A stretch of 24,009 bases of DNA from the IMG/VR virus record IMGVR_UViG_3300043427_001421, positions 1 through 24,009 of that record; one strand, 5' to 3'. Each line of letters starts with the position of its first letter. Within the stretch, counting starts at the first letter, position 1. Origin of the DNA: a virus. The notes under the pieces were generated by a model. It had not been told where the DNA came from. It worked only from the letters and a program-made list of their open reading frames with translations, and did no database searches. This document shows, piece after piece, positions 22,071 through 24,009 of the stretch. The translations under genes were made by a program, and so were the position numbers.

Positions 22071-22397
22071 CTAAGGGGTGCCGGCTTTGTACTGGTCCTG
22101 AAGTTGCAGCAGGGTTGCCTGGGGCAGTTTGAGCATCTCCTGGATCGCAATGCGTGCCAGCAGTTCGTGGTTGATGCTTTCGCTGCTGACGAAAGTGTCC
22201 ACGAGGTGGATGAAGAGCTGGTTCAGCGTGTGGGGCTGTACCCAGCTCGTATCGCATGGGATGGGCTCGGTCCCGTAGGACCAGTCGTCGTAAGAGTCCT
22301 CGTTGCGAAGGGCCTTAGCAGTCGTCTGCCCAATCCGAGAGATCCACCACTTCCCAGTCGTCGATGCGTTCGCTAAGCATTCGTTTGACTCCGGCAT
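22071..22397 (-). CDS. 108-residue protein of unknown function
   Basis: The ATG at 22397 is the only standard start; the frame overlaps the upstream gene by 83 bases, which is long for this block, so the true start is unsure. The C-terminal two-thirds (WVQPHTLNQLFIHLVDTF, then NHELLARIAIQEMLKLPQATLL) is helical and looks genuine. No family is recognised. Confidence 0.5.
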   Translation of the reverse strand: MPESNECLANASTTGKWWISRIGQTTAKALRNEDSYDDWSYGTEPIPCDTSWVQPHTLNQLFIHLVDTFVSSESINHELLARIAIQEMLKLPQATLLQLQDQYKAGTP

Positions 22398-22584
22398 CGG
22401 TCGCAGGGATTACGTCGTCTTCACAAAGGTAGAAGGTGCCTCGGCACAGAGCAGGACCCCACTCGGGCGGGTCTTCGAGGGTTTGAGAGCGTACCAGAAC
22501 AGCATCTTCAACGACAGCTTCCACGTCGCAACGGCCATCAGGACCAAAAGTAAGGTTGTAAATGTCGAGTACATCAGGATTCAT
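22315..22584 (-). CDS. 89-residue acidic protein of unknown function
   Basis: The ATG at 22584 (MNPDVLDIYNLTFGPDGRC) is preferred over an in-frame ATG at 22629, which would overlap the upstream gene by 56 bases; the chosen start leaves 11. Very acidic (VEAVVEDAV, FYLCEDDVIP, DDWEVVDLSDWADDC), with two cysteines near the middle and one at the end. Acidic phage proteins of this size can mimic DNA, but no motif supports any specific role. Confidence 0.62.
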   Translation of the reverse strand: MNPDVLDIYNLTFGPDGRCDVEAVVEDAVLVRSQTLEDPPEWGPALCRGTFYLCEDDVIPATDAGVKRMLSERIDDWEVVDLSDWADDC

Positions 22585-22822
22585 GACCAATTCCCACAGC
22601 ATGAAGGCAGGTTGAGGCAATTTCGTCAAACCAGGCGGTATCGGCAGCCTTCAGGAAGGTTTCGAGTTCCTGGAGCCGATCAACGTGTTGCTGGTCGTAC
22701 TCAGTGGGCCAGCCATAGGCGGTGTTGCGTTCGATGTTGTTCTCCAGTGCGAGCTTGGCCCAGTGGACCGAGAAGTACCAGGAGCTGACTTTTTCGCTTG
22801 GTAGGTTGATTTGGGTGACCAT
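22574..22822 (-). CDS. 82-residue protein of unknown function
   Basis: Starts at ATG 22822 after a 113-base gap. Residues 14-30 (WYFSVHWAKLALENN) and 50-70 (RLQELETFLKAADTAWFDE) are helical. No family is recognised. First gene after a probable promoter, with the next gene overlapping its end by 11 bases. Confidence 0.62.
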   Translation of the reverse strand: MVTQINLPSEKVSSWYFSVHWAKLALENNIERNTAYGWPTEYDQQHVDRLQELETFLKAADTAWFDEIASTCLHAVGIGHES

Positions 22823-22935
22823 TGCCCTGAATAAAGGAAAGGTGCGGAAGCTCTCGCCCCCACACCTGTAGTGTTACACACCTCCTGGCTGTGGTCCAGT
22901 AGGCCAGTTGTAAAAGTTCACACCCGCCTGCTGGA
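22823..22935 (-). promoter_or_regulatory. Largest gap in the minus block, with a possible promoter
   Basis: This 113-base non-coding stretch separates the zinc-ribbon/HTH gene from the gene at 22822. On the minus strand it contains GTGTAACACTACAGG (around 22867-22881), sharing the ACACTA core with the elements at 19868 and 22061, about 50 bases before the next ATG. No strong terminator is visible, so transcription may read through. Confidence 0.4.
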
Positions 22936-23283
22936 TCAGTGCGGATTCAGGACGCGATAGACCTCGCGGTAGGTCTTTCCCGCCCGAATGCCTTGAACAG
23001 CCTGACGCGAAATCTGGTACTTGTCGGCCAGTTCACGGAGGGATAGGCCTTGGGACATCAGGATTTCGGCGGCCTCCCAGTTGGTGAGCGATCGCCTCAA
23101 GGCCAAGGGGCGGTACGCCAATTTTCGTGGCGCAACCGCCTTGACCTCAGGTTCGACGGCCTGGTAGGTGCTCCAGCGATTACCGCAGGCCTCACAGGAA
23201 TACCGGCGATACCGCCGTCCATCCATACGCAGCCTGGATTCGATGATGTAGGCCTCGAATTTGCCGCAGTCAGTGCAGTTCAT
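22936..23283 (-). CDS. NrdR-like zinc-ribbon and HTH protein, second copy
   Basis: A 115-residue protein; the ATG at 23283 overlaps the AP2 gene by 14 bases. Residues 1-35 hold C3-x2-C6 and C30-x2-C33 with IESR...GRRYRRYSC, exactly the same cysteine positions as the gene at 19887. A linker at 43-64 is followed by a helix-turn-helix (LTNWEAAEIL, then LADKYQISRQAVQGIRAGKTY). Unlike the other copy it has no C-terminal cysteine set. It is probably a DNA-binding regulator. Its neighbour is another DNA-binding protein (AP2), suggesting the two act together or derive from a split homing endonuclease. Confidence 0.72.
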   Translation of the reverse strand: MNCTDCGKFEAYIIESRLRMDGRRYRRYSCEACGNRWSTYQAVEPEVKAVAPRKLAYRPLALRRSLTNWEAAEILMSQGLSLRELADKYQISRQAVQGIRAGKTYREVYRVLNPH

Positions 23284-23545
23284 CGGAGTGTGACAGATCG
23301 TTAAGTACGGCATGTGGTCCGATGACGGCCAACGCAGCACGGTTGTACGCCTTGGCGGCATCCAACTCGGTCGCGTAGTTGCCGAGGTAGTACCGCCTGC
23401 CCTGGTACGAGAACTGGGCCCGGTAAGGATTTTTGTAATTACCCCGGGTGACACCTCTGTACTGACTGACAGTACCGCGTGCCTGGGGCCGATTGGCGAG
23501 GGCGAGGTAGTAGTCCTTGTCTGGGATCTTGACGTAATAGCTCAT
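23270..23545 (-). CDS. AP2-domain protein
   Basis: A 91-residue protein carrying one AP2/ERF DNA-binding domain at about 27-82: YRGVTRGNYKNPYRAQF (the three-stranded sheet), YYLGNYATELDAAKAYNRAAL (the helix) and the conserved asparagine at the end. Residues 1-25 are a short leader (MSYYVKIPDKDYYLALANR) of the kind seen in front of HNH homing endonucleases. No nuclease residues are present, so it is probably a stand-alone DNA-binding protein. The start overlaps the upstream stop (ATGA). Confidence 0.88.
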   Translation of the reverse strand: MSYYVKIPDKDYYLALANRPQARGTVSQYRGVTRGNYKNPYRAQFSYQGRRYYLGNYATELDAAKAYNRAALAVIGPHAVLNDLSHSDELH

Positions 23546-23763
23546 TGGCTAAAAGTTTTTAAGTAATGGATACCCTTGTACAGGTAACCGTAATTACGGG
23601 CAGCTGTCACGCTGCCTTGTGCCTTGCAGACGTCACAGGTGTCGTTCCAGCAGGTGGTGGCGGCGCCAGCACGGTATGTGCCGTACTGGTCGCCACAGGT
23701 TGAACAGCACTGATAGGCGGCTACCAACCGCTCGCACAGTTCAGTTGGATTCAGGGATTCCAA
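23542..23763 (-). CDS. Cysteine-rich zinc-binding protein
   Basis: A 73-residue protein with two CxxC pairs: CSTCGDQYGT near residues 20-29 and CDVC near 43-46 (plus C19 and C38). It ends in RNYGYLYKGIHYLK. This is a compact zinc finger found in many tailed phages, with no fixed function. The only standard start is a TTG at 23763, giving a 23-base overlap with the upstream gene. The stop overlaps the AP2 start. Confidence 0.65.
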   Translation of the reverse strand: MESLNPTELCERLVAAYQCCSTCGDQYGTYRAGAATTCWNDTCDVCKAQGSVTAARNYGYLYKGIHYLKTFSQ

Positions 23764-24009
23764 GGGATTCGGGGGAGTAGGTGGTCATGACGGACACGTC
23801 GGCGCCTTGGCGCAGGGCCTGACCGACAGTGCCGTGGAACATGTCGTAGGCCTCGTCGCACTCAAGGATTTGAAACTCTTCAACCTCAACAGGTCGGCCT
23901 TGACGGAACCAGCTCATGCGGATGACGGCAAAGACGTCATCGGGCACGGCGCCAATGATGACAGCCAGCGTGGGGCGTCTCGGCGGCTTCGGCTTGGACT
24001 TGGTTGTAG
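23741..24009 (-). CDS. Partial gene entering from the right edge
   Basis: The frame is open from the stop at 23741 to the window edge, so the true start lies outside or is unresolved; a GTG at 23947 is also possible. Readable segments are KPKPPRRPTLAVIIGAVPDD, DVFAVIRMSWFRQGRPVEVE, ILECDEAYDMFHGTVGQALR and SVMTTYSPESLGIPESN. It is acidic in its last part. No family is recognised. Confidence 0.55.
   Translation of the reverse strand, partial: TTKSKPKPPRRPTLAVIIGAVPDDVFAVIRMSWFRQGRPVEVEEFQILECDEAYDMFHGTVGQALRQGADVSVMTTYSPESLGIPESN

Overview
The window looks like part of a tailed cyanophage genome with a long, lambda-like non-contractile tail, probably infecting Synechococcus or Cyanobium. The structural order is that of lambda (tail tube V, chaperone G/GT, tape measure H, then M-L-K-I-J), which is read directly from the proteins. 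The cyanobacterial assignment is softer. It rests on moderately high G+C in most genes, weak Shine-Dalgarno signals, many tiny coupled genes, and several small proteins that resemble, from memory, those of marine cyanophages. No integrase, terminase, capsid, tRNA or CRISPR array is visible.

Left arm, + strand, 1-16334: the late region. It starts with the last codons of a gene entering from the left. The tail tube protein follows, with a hairpin terminator. Next is the tail chaperone, with a -1 slippery site (CCCAAAA) and a second terminator. Then come a tape measure with striking internal AT-rich blocks, the tail-tip genes M, L, K, I and J, a repeat-bearing tail fibre and a tail-fibre-assembly-like protein. 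A cluster of very small genes follows at 13229-14164. An antisense HNH nuclease gene lies at 14147-14458. The lysis area has a 46-residue membrane peptide ending on a perfect A AAA AAG slippery heptamer, then a two-domain endolysin (GH24 muramidase plus C39-type cysteine peptidase) and one small gene.

Right arm, - strand, 24009-16290: an early/middle region of about 20 small genes read right to left, many with ATGA or TGATG overlaps. Recognisable members are a family A DNA polymerase with 3'-5' exonuclease, a dCTP deaminase/dUTPase-family protein, a DUF3310 protein, an AP2-domain protein, a ribbon-helix-helix-like protein and two NrdR-like zinc-ribbon proteins carrying helix-turn-helix domains. 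A third protein has the same helix-turn-helix style. The arm makes and edits nucleotides and DNA and appears rich in DNA-binding regulators. The two arms meet tail to tail, with a 45-bp overlap of coding sequence at 16290-16334.

The most unusual points are: (1) a probable second programmed -1 frameshift, fusing a membrane peptide to an 81-codon extension with no normal start codon; (2) the paralogous NrdR-ribbon/HTH proteins with identical cysteine positions, one next to an AP2 protein; (3) the base-composition mosaic of the tape measure gene; (4) a roughly 225-residue insertion that splits the cysteine-rich end of gpL; (5) a short divergent duplicate of a 45-residue basic protein. All homology statements come from reading the sequence; no database search was run.
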